Shown in pieces: positions 44,897 through 53,306 of a DNA stretch of 64,000 nucleotides. The translations under genes were made by a program, and so were the position numbers. Each line of letters begins with the position of its first letter. The stretch's first letter is position 1. Source of the stretch: Rhodococcus sp. HNM0563 (GTDB lineage: Bacteria > Actinomycetota > Actinomycetes > Mycobacteriales > Mycobacteriaceae); contig NZ_JAASAF010000015.1 in assembly GCF_012726195.1 (NCBI RefSeq), forward strand, positions 1 through 64,000. Direction: 5' to 3'. The notes under the pieces are model-generated. The model made no database searches and was not told the DNA's origin. It was given only the letters and a program-made list of their open reading frames with translations.

Positions 44897-46240
44897 CTAG
44901 TCTGCTCTATCGGTCGAAGACGTGGTATCGCCCGCCAGCAGTTCGGTGGAGCGGTGGAATCCGCGACGGTCGTACAGCCACGTCACGATCGCCCCGAGTG
45001 CCACGCCGACACCGAGCCCGACGAACGTCATCGCGACTCCGTGCGTCAGTCCTGCAGCGCCGTGGCCGTCGAAGTAGAGGATCGCGCGGGTCGCGATGTA
45101 GATCTGATGCATCGGCTCGAACGTCGACAGCCACTCGAACAGCTTGGGCATCGCTTCGATCGGGACCGTGCCGCCGGACGAGGGCAACCCGAGCACGATG
45201 AAGATGAACAGGTTCACGAGCAGGCCTGCGGATCCGAACACGGACATCACCGACACCGAGGTGATGCCGACCGCGCTGATCGCGAGCGCCCCGTACTCCC
45301 ACATCAGCAGGGCGCGCGGCACCGGCATGCCGAGTGCCGTGCCGATCCACAGATACAGCGCGGACACGATCAGCGACAGGACGACGATGATCCCCCACTT
45401 GATGAACAACACGGTCAAGCGGGACATCCGGGTGGTCTCTCTGTTGATGTAGAGCGGCCCGTATTCGGTGGGGATGAACCCGAGAGCGGTGTCGACGAGG
45501 GTGTTGACGATCGTGGCGCCGGTGAACCCCGCGAGGATCAGCAGCAACGTGAAGTAGAACGCGGACAGGCCGGCGCCGGTGCCGTCGGGCAGCGGTTTGT
45601 GTTCGACGTTCAGGACGTTGATCGGATCTTGGAGCGTGAGGAGGCTTCCTCCCGACAACTGCAGGTCGGGTGCGGTTTCGACGAGGGTGTTCGTGACCTG
45701 CGTGGTGAGTTGCTCCCCGACCGTTTCGTTGACCTGGGTCATGGCGGTGTCGCCGATGATGCCGACGATGCCGGTCGAGAACGTCCCGGTCCGGGGATTC
45801 GAGTAGACCGTGATGACGGGCCTTTCGATGTCGCCGGGTACGACACTGCCCTGCGCGAGAATCGATGTGCGTTTGGTGAAGTCGCTGGGGATCACGATCG
45901 CGCCGTACAACGACCCGTTGTCGAGGCCGGAGTTGGCGGCGGAGATACCCATCTCCTGCATGGCGATCTCTTCCGGATTCAGGCCGTCCAGGATCGCCGC
46001 GGTGATCTCGGTCCCGAGGTTCCGCGGTTCTTCGTCGCCGGGCATCACGTCCCCGACGTCCTGGTTGACGATCGCCATGGGGAATTCGCGCAGGTTCTCC
46101 GACGGATTGACCATGCTCGCGAGGTAGAAGTAGCCGAGCGCGGACATCACTGCGGTGACGACGACGAGCGGTGCGAGCCAGAATCGGGGGCTCCGCAGCG
46201 TATTGCGGTGGGGATCGGTCACGGTGCCTGTTGAACTCAC
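44897..46240 (-). CDS. DUF3533/YhgE-Pip-like membrane protein (ABC-2-type fold)
   Basis: 447 residues. The first membrane helix (FWLAPLVVVTAVMSALGYFYLASMV) is followed by a large extracytoplasmic domain (about 40-215, including REFPMAIVNQDVGDV and LYGAIVIPSDFTKR), then five helices (from AFYFTLLLILAGFTGATIV onward). This layout fits DUF3533 and related ABC-2 permease-like proteins, which are often linked to secretion or drug tolerance. GTG 46240 is preferred because the in-frame sequence further upstream is low-complexity. A perfect 14-bp palindrome lies 12 bases before the start. Confidence 0.75.
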   Translation of the reverse strand: MSSTGTVTDPHRNTLRSPRFWLAPLVVVTAVMSALGYFYLASMVNPSENLREFPMAIVNQDVGDVMPGDEEPRNLGTEITAAILDGLNPEEIAMQEMGISAANSGLDNGSLYGAIVIPSDFTKRTSILAQGSVVPGDIERPVITVYSNPRTGTFSTGIVGIIGDTAMTQVNETVGEQLTTQVTNTLVETAPDLQLSGGSLLTLQDPINVLNVEHKPLPDGTGAGLSAFYFTLLLILAGFTGATIVNTLVDTALGFIPTEYGPLYINRETTRMSRLTVLFIKWGIIVVLSLIVSALYLWIGTALGMPVPRALLMWEYGALAISAVGITSVSVMSVFGSAGLLVNLFIFIVLGLPSSGGTVPIEAMPKLFEWLSTFEPMHQIYIATRAILYFDGHGAAGLTHGVAMTFVGLGVGVALGAIVTWLYDRRGFHRSTELLAGDTTSSTDRAD

Positions 46241-46251
46241 CCATTGATTGT

Positions 46252-46265
46252 GCACACGCGTGTGC
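46252..46265. promoter_or_regulatory. perfect palindrome GCACACGCGTGTGC in a divergent promoter
   Basis: A 14-bp perfect inverted repeat lies 12 bases upstream of the DUF3533 gene and 121 bases from the DUF4178 gene, in their divergent promoter region. It looks like an operator, but no regulator gene is adjacent. Confidence 0.5.
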
Positions 46266-46385
46266 GAATTTGTGTCCGATGAGTGGGACGAAGTGCTCGA
46301 GCGCACGACGACGGGACGGCTGGGTCGGGGCTCACGTCGGCCGGTAGGGTCGAGCCACGGAACTGCTGTCGACCTGGGGTACTCG

Positions 46386-46979
46386 ATGACCGAAGTCCTG
46401 CTTGTCCTGCTGATCGTCGCTGTCGTCGTGGCCGTTGTCGTCGTGGTGATCCGCACTCGTAAGCCGTCTGCACCTGCCGCGCGGGTGGATCCGCTCGCCG
46501 ACTATCCGGAAGTGTGGGATCCCTACGCGATCGGTGTCGGCGACATCATCACGTATGCGGGTATCGACCACGTGGTGCGCGGCACACTGACCCTCGACGA
46601 GGAGGGCTATCGCTGGCACGAGCACCTGCTCGACGGTTCGACCGGTCGCCGCTGGCTCACCGTCGAGAACGACGAGGGCGAACTCGAGATGACCTTGTGG
46701 ATGCGACGTGAGGGCACCGGCCTCGAACCCGGAGGAGATGTCGTCCTCGACGACCGCGTCCACCGTCAACTCGAAGCGGGCACCGCCCGATTCACAGCGG
46801 AAGGAACGACCGGCACGGCACCGAGCGGCACCATGGACTACGCCGATTATGCAACCGCAGACAGCACCGGCCTGATCGCGTTCGAGCGGTGGTCCCGCGA
46901 CGGGTCGTGGGAGGTGTCCACGGGACGTACGGTCACGCGCAGTGAACTGACCGTCATCCACGCGGGACCGGACAAATGA
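46386..46979 (+). CDS. DUF4178 membrane-anchored protein
   Basis: 197 residues. One N-terminal membrane helix (EVLLVLLIVAVVVAVVVVVI) precedes a DUF4178 domain: IGVGDIITYAGIDHVVRGTL, GYRWHEHLLDGSTGRRWLTVENDEG, then an immunoglobulin-like C-terminal part. It is the first gene of a five-gene cluster with DUF2617, DUF4247, DUF350 and a spermidine synthase-like protein; such genes are known to co-occur in many bacteria. The function is unknown, with a link to polyamine or envelope physiology suspected. Confidence 0.82.
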   Translation: MTEVLLVLLIVAVVVAVVVVVIRTRKPSAPAARVDPLADYPEVWDPYAIGVGDIITYAGIDHVVRGTLTLDEEGYRWHEHLLDGSTGRRWLTVENDEGELEMTLWMRREGTGLEPGGDVVLDDRVHRQLEAGTARFTAEGTTGTAPSGTMDYADYATADSTGLIAFERWSRDGSWEVSTGRTVTRSELTVIHAGPDK

Positions 46980-47482
46980 GTCACCACGTGCTGGAAATCG
47001 CTCCGCGTGACGTGTCGGCCGCGGCGCTGGGACTCGTCCTCGATGCGCCCGCGCCCACGCCGTTGGTGTCCGAGCAGCTGACCGATTCCGCCGCGGGCAC
47101 ACTCACCCTCGGCGTACTAGGGGCATCGCACGTGGTCACTGCGGAATCGGGCGAACACATGCTCACCGAACAGGTTTCATGCGATGCCGTAGACGCGGGG
47201 GGTCGTCTGCTGCCCGATCGCGAGGATCGCGGAAGCTACCGTTTCCGGAGCCGCGCAATCACGTTGCAGCGCGACGAATTGGCCCGACGAGCCGAGGAAC
47301 TCCGCGACGCAGCGTCGTCGGGGCCAGGCTGGTTGTGTGCGGGATTCCCGGGGGACGGCGACGCGCTCACCGTACTCACAGGCACGGCCGAGTCGGGTGA
47401 ATGGTATTGGCGCACCTGGCATCTCTACCCCCACGCCGACTCGGGTGTGATTGTCGAAACCGAAAGCCGGTGGCGGCCGTGA
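46976..47482 (+). CDS. DUF2617-family protein
   Basis: 168 residues, soluble. It matches the DUF2617 pattern: an N-terminal beta-rich part (LGVLGASHVVTAE), the basic segment YRFRSRAITLQRDELARRAEELRD and the Trp-rich end SGEWYWRTWHLYPHADSGVIVETESRW. ATG 46976 overlaps the previous stop (ATGA). The conserved tryptophans and arginines suggest a ligand pocket, but no activity is known. Confidence 0.78.
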   Translation: MSHHVLEIAPRDVSAAALGLVLDAPAPTPLVSEQLTDSAAGTLTLGVLGASHVVTAESGEHMLTEQVSCDAVDAGGRLLPDREDRGSYRFRSRAITLQRDELARRAEELRDAASSGPGWLCAGFPGDGDALTVLTGTAESGEWYWRTWHLYPHADSGVIVETESRWRP

Positions 47483-47880
47483 GGAGGGTGGCAGCCGGAT
47501 TCACGCTCGTTGTCGCTGTGCTCGCGACCGCGGGGTGCGGCAGTCAGGTGCGCGATTACATCGCCGACACCTACGAGCACCGTGGCAGTTCCGGGGATAT
47601 CGACACCTACAATTCGCCGGATCCGGTGGGGACCACGGTGTCCGATATCGTCGCGAACCTTGATCCCGCGGCGCGGAAGGCGGACGGTGGCAACGAGTAT
47701 CTCCGGTACAACGACGACATCGTCACCGTCGGCCCTGCGGCCGGGGGAGGCAGCACCATCAGGGTCGAGGATCTCGACGGCCGCTACAGCAGCGGCGGAT
47801 TCGTTTTCCTCGGGCCGGGTTTCACGCCCGGTTCACCGGCGGCAGGAAACACTTCCGGTGGATCGGGGAGCGCGAAATGA
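47479..47880 (+). CDS. DUF4247 lipoprotein
   Basis: 133 residues. A signal peptide with lipobox (VLATAGC) is followed by a DUF4247-like domain (VRDYIADTYEH, DPVGTTVSDIVANLDP, EYLRYNDDIVTVGPA) and a Gly/Ser-rich tail (RYSSGGFVFLGPGF...GGSGSAK). GTG 47479 overlaps the previous stop (GTGA). It should be anchored on the outer face of the membrane and presumably acts with its membrane-bound neighbours. Confidence 0.8.
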   Translation: MRRVAAGFTLVVAVLATAGCGSQVRDYIADTYEHRGSSGDIDTYNSPDPVGTTVSDIVANLDPAARKADGGNEYLRYNDDIVTVGPAAGGGSTIRVEDLDGRYSSGGFVFLGPGFTPGSPAAGNTSGGSGSAK

Positions 47881-47913
47881 CGAACGAACTCAGCAGATCG
47901 GAACCTTGACGAT

Positions 47914-48384
47914 ATGAGAGTCACCTTACTGGCCGCCGACCTCGAACTCGGCACGGTCGACCCGTCCCTGCTTGTGCAGGGGGTGGTCGGGACGCTGATC
48001 TACTTCATCATCGGCGTGGGTGTTCTGGCGCTCGGATTCACCGTGCTCGACGGCCTGACCCCCGGAAATCTGCGTCATCAGGTGTATGTGGACCGCAATC
48101 CCAACGCCGCATTGCTGCTCGGCGCAAACCATCTGGCACTGGCCATCATCGTGGTGACCGCGATCGCCACCAGTGCCGACGGGTTCGCGCAAGGGATCAC
48201 CGACTCGCTCGTCTACGGCCTGGTCGGTGTGCTGTTGCAGGCGGCGGCGTTGCTCATCATGAACCGTGTGCTGCCGGGGAGGATCACAGCACTCGTCGCC
48301 GAGCCTCACATGAGCGGTGCCGCGTGGGCTGTGGCGGTCACGCTGCTGTCGGTGGGGCTCGTCAACGCGGTCGCGCTGTCGTGA
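47914..48384 (+). CDS. DUF350 membrane protein
   Basis: 156 residues with four membrane helices (LVQGVVGTLIYFIIGVGVLALGF, ALLLGANHLALAIIVVTAIATSADGF, LVYGLVGVLLQAAALLIMN, AWAVAVTLLSVGLVNAVAL), the DUF350 layout of two repeated pairs. It follows the DUF4247 gene by 33 bp and is five bases from the synthase-like gene. Confidence 0.85.
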   Translation: MRVTLLAADLELGTVDPSLLVQGVVGTLIYFIIGVGVLALGFTVLDGLTPGNLRHQVYVDRNPNAALLLGANHLALAIIVVTAIATSADGFAQGITDSLVYGLVGVLLQAAALLIMNRVLPGRITALVAEPHMSGAAWAVAVTLLSVGLVNAVALS

Positions 48385-48388
48385 ACCG

Positions 48389-49972
48389 GTGACTACGCGT
48401 GACCCTGCAGCCGAGGTGACCACTGTCGCCGAGGATTCGAGCGGCCCGGCCCTCGGGCGCCGGACCCGCGTGGTGCTGCTCGCGGCGGTTGCCGCATGTG
48501 CCGCGTGCGGGCTGGTGTACGAGCTTGCACTGCTTACCCTTTCGGTGAGTTTGACCGGCGGCGGCATCACCGAGACCTCCCTGATCGTGGCGGGATTCGT
48601 CGCTGCGCTGGGATTGGGTGCGCTCGCCGCCAAACCGTTGTTGCCGCACGCAGCACCGGCATTCATCGGCGTGGAAGTCGCGCTCGGCCTGATCGGCGGA
48701 TTGAGCGCAACGGTGCTGTACGTGGCGTTCACGTTCGTCGGGTCGTCGACCTGGGTGCTCGTCGTCGCAACTGCGGCGATCGGAATGCTGGTGGGTGCCG
48801 AAGTGCCCCTGCTCATGACCTTGATGCAGACCGGCCGTACCGCAGATGCCCGCGACACCGGGAAAGTCCTTGCGAATCTCAACGCGGCAGACTACGCGGG
48901 CGCGCTGATCGGTGGCCTCGCGTGGCCACTGTTGTTGCTGCCCGCGGCCGGGATGATCCGCGGTGCGGCGCTGACCGGGATGGTGAATCTGGCTGCGGCG
49001 GCCGTCGCGGCGTTGTTCCTTCTGCGGGGGCATCTGCGGCCGGTGACCCGGGCGTTGTCGCTGGTGGTGCTGCTGCTCGCCGCCACTGTGCTGGGGATCC
49101 TGCTGCTGCGCTCGTCCGATATCGAGACCACGTCGCGGCAGCGGCTCTACCCGGATCCGGTGGTGTATGCGCAGCGGTCGCAGTATCAGGAGATCGTGCT
49201 GACCGAGCGCGGCGACGATGTACGCCTGTATCTCGACGGTGACCTGCAGTTCTCGAGCCGCGACGAGCATCGTTACACGGAGGCTCTGGTGTATCCGGCC
49301 CTCGCTCGTGACCCCGCACGTGTCCTCGTTCTCGGCGGCGGCGACGGGCTCGCCGCACGAGAGATCCTGCGTCATCCGCACGTGCGCGAGGTGGTGCAGG
49401 TGGAACTCGATCCGATGGTCCTCGACCTCGCGACGACCCGGCTCGTCGCGCTCAACGGTGGGGCGCTGCAGGATGACCGGGTGGAGGTGGTCGTCGACGA
49501 TGCGTTCCGGTGGTTGCGCGAGTACACCGGTCCCGGCTTCGACGCCATCGTCGTCGATATGCCCGACCCGGACACTCCCGCGCTGGGTCGTCTGTACTCG
49601 ATGGAGTTCTATGGATTGGTGGCGTCGGCGTTGAGTCCCGACGGCTTGATGACGGTGCAGTCGGGGAGTCCGTTCTCGACTCCGGACGCGTACTGGCGGA
49701 CGGTGTCGACGGTGAGGTCGGCGGGCCTGGGCACCACTCCCTATCACGTGCACGTGCCGAGTTTCGGTGACTGGGGATTCGTCGTCGCGCAGGCCGGTCC
49801 ACCTCCTGTTCCGTCGCTGTCGGCGAATGCTGCGCCGCGGAGGTTCCTCGACTCCGCGACCCTCACGGCGGCATCGGCGTTCCCGCTCGATCGGCAACCT
49901 CGCGAGATGGAGCCGTCGACGTTGGATCGGCCGCGGATCGTCGACGACGTCCGCCGCGGATACCAGTTCTGA
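48389..49972 (+). CDS. membrane-fused spermidine synthase-like aminopropyltransferase
   Basis: 527 residues. Residues about 25-240 contain seven membrane helices; the C-terminal half is a spermidine synthase-type Rossmann domain: YQEIVLTERGDDVRLYLDGDLQFSSRDEHRYTEALVYPAL, LVLGGGDGLAAREILRHPHV (SAM-type loop), VELDPMVLDLA and IVVDMPDPDTPALGRLYS (catalytic aspartates). Such fusions occur widely in this cluster; whether they make polyamines or another product is unresolved. GTG 48389 is the preferred start. It is the last gene of the five-gene cluster. Confidence 0.83.
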   Translation: MTTRDPAAEVTTVAEDSSGPALGRRTRVVLLAAVAACAACGLVYELALLTLSVSLTGGGITETSLIVAGFVAALGLGALAAKPLLPHAAPAFIGVEVALGLIGGLSATVLYVAFTFVGSSTWVLVVATAAIGMLVGAEVPLLMTLMQTGRTADARDTGKVLANLNAADYAGALIGGLAWPLLLLPAAGMIRGAALTGMVNLAAAAVAALFLLRGHLRPVTRALSLVVLLLAATVLGILLLRSSDIETTSRQRLYPDPVVYAQRSQYQEIVLTERGDDVRLYLDGDLQFSSRDEHRYTEALVYPALARDPARVLVLGGGDGLAAREILRHPHVREVVQVELDPMVLDLATTRLVALNGGALQDDRVEVVVDDAFRWLREYTGPGFDAIVVDMPDPDTPALGRLYSMEFYGLVASALSPDGLMTVQSGSPFSTPDAYWRTVSTVRSAGLGTTPYHVHVPSFGDWGFVVAQAGPPPVPSLSANAAPRRFLDSATLTAASAFPLDRQPREMEPSTLDRPRIVDDVRRGYQF

Positions 49973-50003
49973 GGAATACCTGTCCGGGCCGGGCTTGTTT
50001 CTG

Positions 50004-50033
50004 TTGCGATAGTGTGCGACACACACTATCGTG
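50004..50033 (+). promoter_or_regulatory. leaderless padR promoter with a 9-bp-arm operator
   Basis: GATAGTGTG (50008-50016) and CACACTATC (50022-50030) form a perfect inverted repeat around CGACA. TTGCGA (50004-50009) and TATCGT (50028-50033) fit -35 and -10 boxes with an 18-base spacer, and the GTG start follows the -10 box after six bases. The repressor would sit on the spacer, the classic PadR autoregulation layout. Confidence 0.75.
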
Positions 50034-50039
50034 TGACGT

Positions 50040-50390
50040 GTGATCGACCCTGAGATCTCCACCGGCCACAGTCAAGAAGTGCGACGAGGTTCCGTCGTCG
50101 TCGCGAGTCTTCTGATGCTGCGCACCCCCGGGTACGGCTACGGCCTGCTCGAAGCGCTGGCTGCTGCGGGCGTCGCTGTCGATGCCAACACGCTCTATCC
50201 GCTGTTGCGGCGACTCGAGAAGCAGGGACTTCTCGTCAGCGAGTGGAACACCGATGAGGCGCGTCCGCGCAAGTTCTACCGGACCTCCGAGGCGGGGGAG
50301 CAGCTTGCGGCGGTTCTGCTCGACGAGTGGACCGCGCTCGGGCGCAGCCTGACGACGATCGATTCCCACACCGAAGGAGATGTGCGATGA
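50040..50390 (+). CDS. PadR-family transcriptional regulator
   Basis: 116 residues. The winged helix is characteristic: GSVVVASLLMLRTPGYGYGLLEALAAAGVAVDANTLYPLLRRLEKQGLLVSEW, followed by the short C-terminal dimerisation helix. GTG 50040 has no ribosome binding site but is ideally placed for leaderless translation behind TATCGT. It overlaps the next gene (ATGA), a permease-prefix membrane protein, a standard PadR pairing. Autorepression through the adjacent palindrome is very likely. Confidence 0.9.
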   Translation: MIDPEISTGHSQEVRRGSVVVASLLMLRTPGYGYGLLEALAAAGVAVDANTLYPLLRRLEKQGLLVSEWNTDEARPRKFYRTSEAGEQLAAVLLDEWTALGRSLTTIDSHTEGDVR

Positions 50391-51331
50391 CCCTCACCGA
50401 TCGTTACGTCGCTACGACGTTGCGCAGAATCCCCGGCGACAAACGCGACGACATCGATCGTGAACTGCGCGGGTCGATCGCAGACGCTGTCGATGCGCGG
50501 GTGGAATCCGGCGCCGACCCGGTGGACGCCGAGACCGAGGTGCTCACCGAGCTCGGCGATCCCGACCGGTTGGCGGCCGAATACCTCGAGCGCCCGCTGT
50601 ATCTGATCGGGCCCGGTCTCTACCTCGACTGGAGACGGCTGCTTTCGGTTCTGCTGTGGATCGCGCCGATTCCCGGTGTCGTCGTGCTGGTCGTCGACCT
50701 ACTCGACGGCGCATCGTCGGGGGAGGCGGTTGCATCGGGTATCTGGACAGCCGCGGTGGTTGCGCTGCAGATCGCGTTCTGGACGACCTTGGTCTTTGCC
50801 GTCCTGGAGCGCAACGGACATCGACGCGGAAACCTCACCGGCGAATGGACGGTCGAGAGGCTTCCAGAGGCGGACACGAACCGTCGCGTGTCTCTCGGCG
50901 ACACCGTCTGGACGATTGCGTTTCTCGTCGTCGGGCTCGCGGTGCTGTTCCTGCAGCGCAACTACTCGGCCTACAGGTATCCCGACGGATCCTCGATCCC
51001 GATCCTCGACCCCGATCTATGGTCGTTCTGGCTACCCGCGCTCATCGCGGTGCTCGTGCTCAGCGCCGTGTTCGAGGTCGTCAAGTATGCAGTGGGGCAC
51101 TGGACCGTCACGCTCGCTGTCGTCAACACCGTGCTCAACCTGCTGTTCACCATCCCGCTGGTCTGGCTGGCGTCGATCGACCGGCTGTTCCAGCCCGACT
51201 ACTTCGAGGCGGCGTTCGGCGACACCGGCGACTCGATGCGCGTAGCGAACACCATCGTCATCGTCGTTGCAATCGGGGTGGCGGTGTGGGAGATCGGCGA
51301 AGGTTGGTGGAAGGTGCTGCGCTCCCGCTGA
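50387..51331 (+). CDS. HAAS/permease-prefix-domain membrane protein
   Basis: 314 residues. The first 65 residues (YVATTLRRIPGDKRDDIDRELRGSIADAVD...TEVLTELGDPDRLAAEYLERP) are the HAAS/DUF1700-like helical module that typically accompanies PadR regulators. Six membrane helices follow, in pairs. The ATG overlaps the padR stop. The role is unknown; membrane stress or an associated transporter is the usual suggestion for this family. Confidence 0.8.
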   Translation: MTLTDRYVATTLRRIPGDKRDDIDRELRGSIADAVDARVESGADPVDAETEVLTELGDPDRLAAEYLERPLYLIGPGLYLDWRRLLSVLLWIAPIPGVVVLVVDLLDGASSGEAVASGIWTAAVVALQIAFWTTLVFAVLERNGHRRGNLTGEWTVERLPEADTNRRVSLGDTVWTIAFLVVGLAVLFLQRNYSAYRYPDGSSIPILDPDLWSFWLPALIAVLVLSAVFEVVKYAVGHWTVTLAVVNTVLNLLFTIPLVWLASIDRLFQPDYFEAAFGDTGDSMRVANTIVIVVAIGVAVWEIGEGWWKVLRSR

Positions 51332-51413
51332 TCGCCATCATTCCGCGATAGGGCGGCGTACGTTGCTACGGCACTGCGCAGAAGCCCGCAAGCCTGTGTG
51401 AGTATGGCGCAGT

Positions 51414-52220
51414 TCACTTCCGTCGCACCAGCGCACGCATCGTGACCAGCAGGCCGAGCGCCGTCCAAAGCGCCAGAACAAGGAGGTCGCGTCCCTCGGC
51501 CGTGAAGACTTCGGACGCGATCCCGGCCCGCAAGAGATCTGCTGCGGGCTGGATGGGCAAGATGACGTGCAACGTTTGGAACCAGTCCGGCAGCCGGCTT
51601 GCCGGGAATGTGATCGGCGAGAACAGCAGGACGAAGAACACCAGCACCTGTGAAACGAGTTGAGCCAGCATCGAAGGCAAGGTCACCGCGATCGCGTACC
51701 CCACGGCGGTGGCCATCGTCGTCACCAACAGCGAGGCCAGGATGAGCAACGGCCAGTCGAAGGAGAAGGTCAGGTCGTAGCGCACTGCCGCTACGAGGAG
51801 CCCGATCGCTACCCCGGGCAGCGCGATGAGCGTCCACACCGCGAGGTCGACAATCAGCAGCAGTGGCCGCGAAACCGGTAGTGCGCGCTGATAGTCCAAC
51901 GCGCCGGTAGCCCTGGCGCGGGAGACTCCCTGCGGAACGATGACCAGACCGATGGTCAGCAGCAGAATCGTCGGCGCGCCGGAGGACAGGAAAAGTGCGC
52001 TGTCGGGAGAGATGTCGGGAATCAGGAAGCCGAACCCGACGACGATCCCGGCGGCAAGCATGGATTGGATGATGACGATGAGCGGCAACATCGCTCCGAT
52101 CGATGCCAGTGACCAGCGCATCATGGTGCGAAAACTGTTCCACAGGCTCACCTGGACCGGAGCGATCGGCCCGAGTTGCAGATCGGGGCTTATCGTTGGG
52201 GCGGCGGTTGTCTCATGCAT
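51414..52220 (-). CDS. ABC-2-type transporter permease
   Basis: 268 residues with six membrane helices, including PLIVIIQSMLAAGIVVGFGFLI and the ABC-2 signature segment LVFFVLLFSPITFPASRLPDWFQTLHVILPIQPAADLLRAG. ATG 52220 overlaps the ATPase gene's stop by 8 bases (gene order ATPase then permease on the minus strand). It forms, with that ATPase, an exporter probably for a lipid, drug or peptide. Control by the divergent TetR gene is likely. Confidence 0.87.
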   Translation of the reverse strand: MHETTAAPTISPDLQLGPIAPVQVSLWNSFRTMMRWSLASIGAMLPLIVIIQSMLAAGIVVGFGFLIPDISPDSALFLSSGAPTILLLTIGLVIVPQGVSRARATGALDYQRALPVSRPLLLIVDLAVWTLIALPGVAIGLLVAAVRYDLTFSFDWPLLILASLLVTTMATAVGYAIAVTLPSMLAQLVSQVLVFFVLLFSPITFPASRLPDWFQTLHVILPIQPAADLLRAGIASEVFTAEGRDLLVLALWTALGLLVTMRALVRRK

Positions 52221-53214
52221 CGGTTGCCTCCTGGCCGGTCGGTGTGGCATTGGGGATGGTCTCGGTCGCACGGCCAGGTTGCGCTGTGAGGGCCAGGTAC
52301 GCATCCTCGAGTGTCGCCGGCGCGAGCGAGAAACCCTCGATCCGATCGTTGGCGCGTTGGGCGGTGGCCCATGCGACGGCATTCGCCGCCTCGTCTGCAG
52401 CAACGGTGAGCAGTGTGCGCCGTCCGGTTCTGACCCGGCGCAGCACCGGCAGGGGCAGGTCCTTCTCGGTCGGGTCCGCTCCGTCAGGAGTCAGCTGCAG
52501 TTCCAGGCGCAGGTCGCTGTCCTGGGTCCCCCGCAGACGCCCGGGCGATCCGTCGGCGACCAGCCGGCCTCGATCGAGGATGACCAGCTCGTCCACGATC
52601 CGCTCGGCCTCGGCGACGTTGTGAGTGACCAGCAGGACGCCGCTGCCAAGATCGCCGCGGCGGCGCACTGCATCCCAGAGCAGGCGCCGCCGGGACGCGT
52701 CGATGTCATTGGTGGGTTCATCCAGAATGAGGAGCGGGGTGGGTTTCGCCACGGCCATGGCGAAACCCGTCAGTCGCCGGATCCCGCCGGACAGGCCGCC
52801 ACCCTCGGGCAGGGCACGCTGGTCCAGCCAGGGGCCGATATCGAGCTCCTCGGCCAGGTCGGTGGCGACCGTACGGGCATCGCGGGATGAGAGCCCGCGG
52901 ATGCGGCCTGCGATTTCGATCGCCGAACGCGGGGTGAGTCCGTCGATGGGTGCTTGTGCTTGCGGTTGCAGGGCCACATGCCTGCGTGCGGCGCCCGGAT
53001 TCTTCACAGCGTCGGTGTGTCCCACCCGGATCTCGCCGGCGTCGGGTTTCAGCAAACCGACCACCTGGGAGACCAGCGTGGTCTTGCCCGCGCCGTTGTG
53101 GCCAAGCAGGCCCACGACTTCCCCGGAGCGGATGCGAAGTGAGATGTCGTCGTTCGCGGCGATGTGTCCATAGCGTCGCGTGAGACCGGTGATGCACAAG
53201 ACGTCGGCATTCAT
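52213..53214 (-). CDS. ABC transporter ATP-binding protein
   Basis: 333 residues. Walker A GHNGAGKTT, Q-loop region near VALQPQAQAPIDGLTPR, signature LSGGIRR (a variant with Ile-Arg instead of Gln), Walker B LLILDEPTNDID and H-loop VLLVTHNVAEAE. The C-terminal 90 residues are the extra domain of CcmA/drug-exporter ATPases. AGGAG lies 6 bases before ATG 53214. It powers the adjacent permease. Confidence 0.9.
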   Translation of the reverse strand: MNADVLCITGLTRRYGHIAANDDISLRIRSGEVVGLLGHNGAGKTTLVSQVVGLLKPDAGEIRVGHTDAVKNPGAARRHVALQPQAQAPIDGLTPRSAIEIAGRIRGLSSRDARTVATDLAEELDIGPWLDQRALPEGGGLSGGIRRLTGFAMAVAKPTPLLILDEPTNDIDASRRRLLWDAVRRRGDLGSGVLLVTHNVAEAERIVDELVILDRGRLVADGSPGRLRGTQDSDLRLELQLTPDGADPTEKDLPLPVLRRVRTGRRTLLTVAADEAANAVAWATAQRANDRIEGFSLAPATLEDAYLALTAQPGRATETIPNATPTGQEATDA

Positions 53215-53227
53215 ACAGCTCCTCGGA

Positions 53228-53273
53228 TACCGTCGGAATATAAATACTGACGGTATTGGCATACTGCTGGTAT
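53228..53273. promoter_or_regulatory. three related 13-bp operator-like repeats (ATAC-N5-GTAT)
   Basis: ATACTGACGGTAT (53244-53256) and ATACTGCTGGTAT (53261-53273) are near-identical half-palindromic units with a 17-base pitch; a third, ATACCGTCGGAAT, begins at 53228. They fill the 92-bp gap between the divergent ABC transporter and TetR genes and are likely binding sites for that regulator. Confidence 0.65.
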
Positions 53274-53306
53274 GTCAATCGTGGTCCGCGTTCTACTCTT
53301 GGAGGC

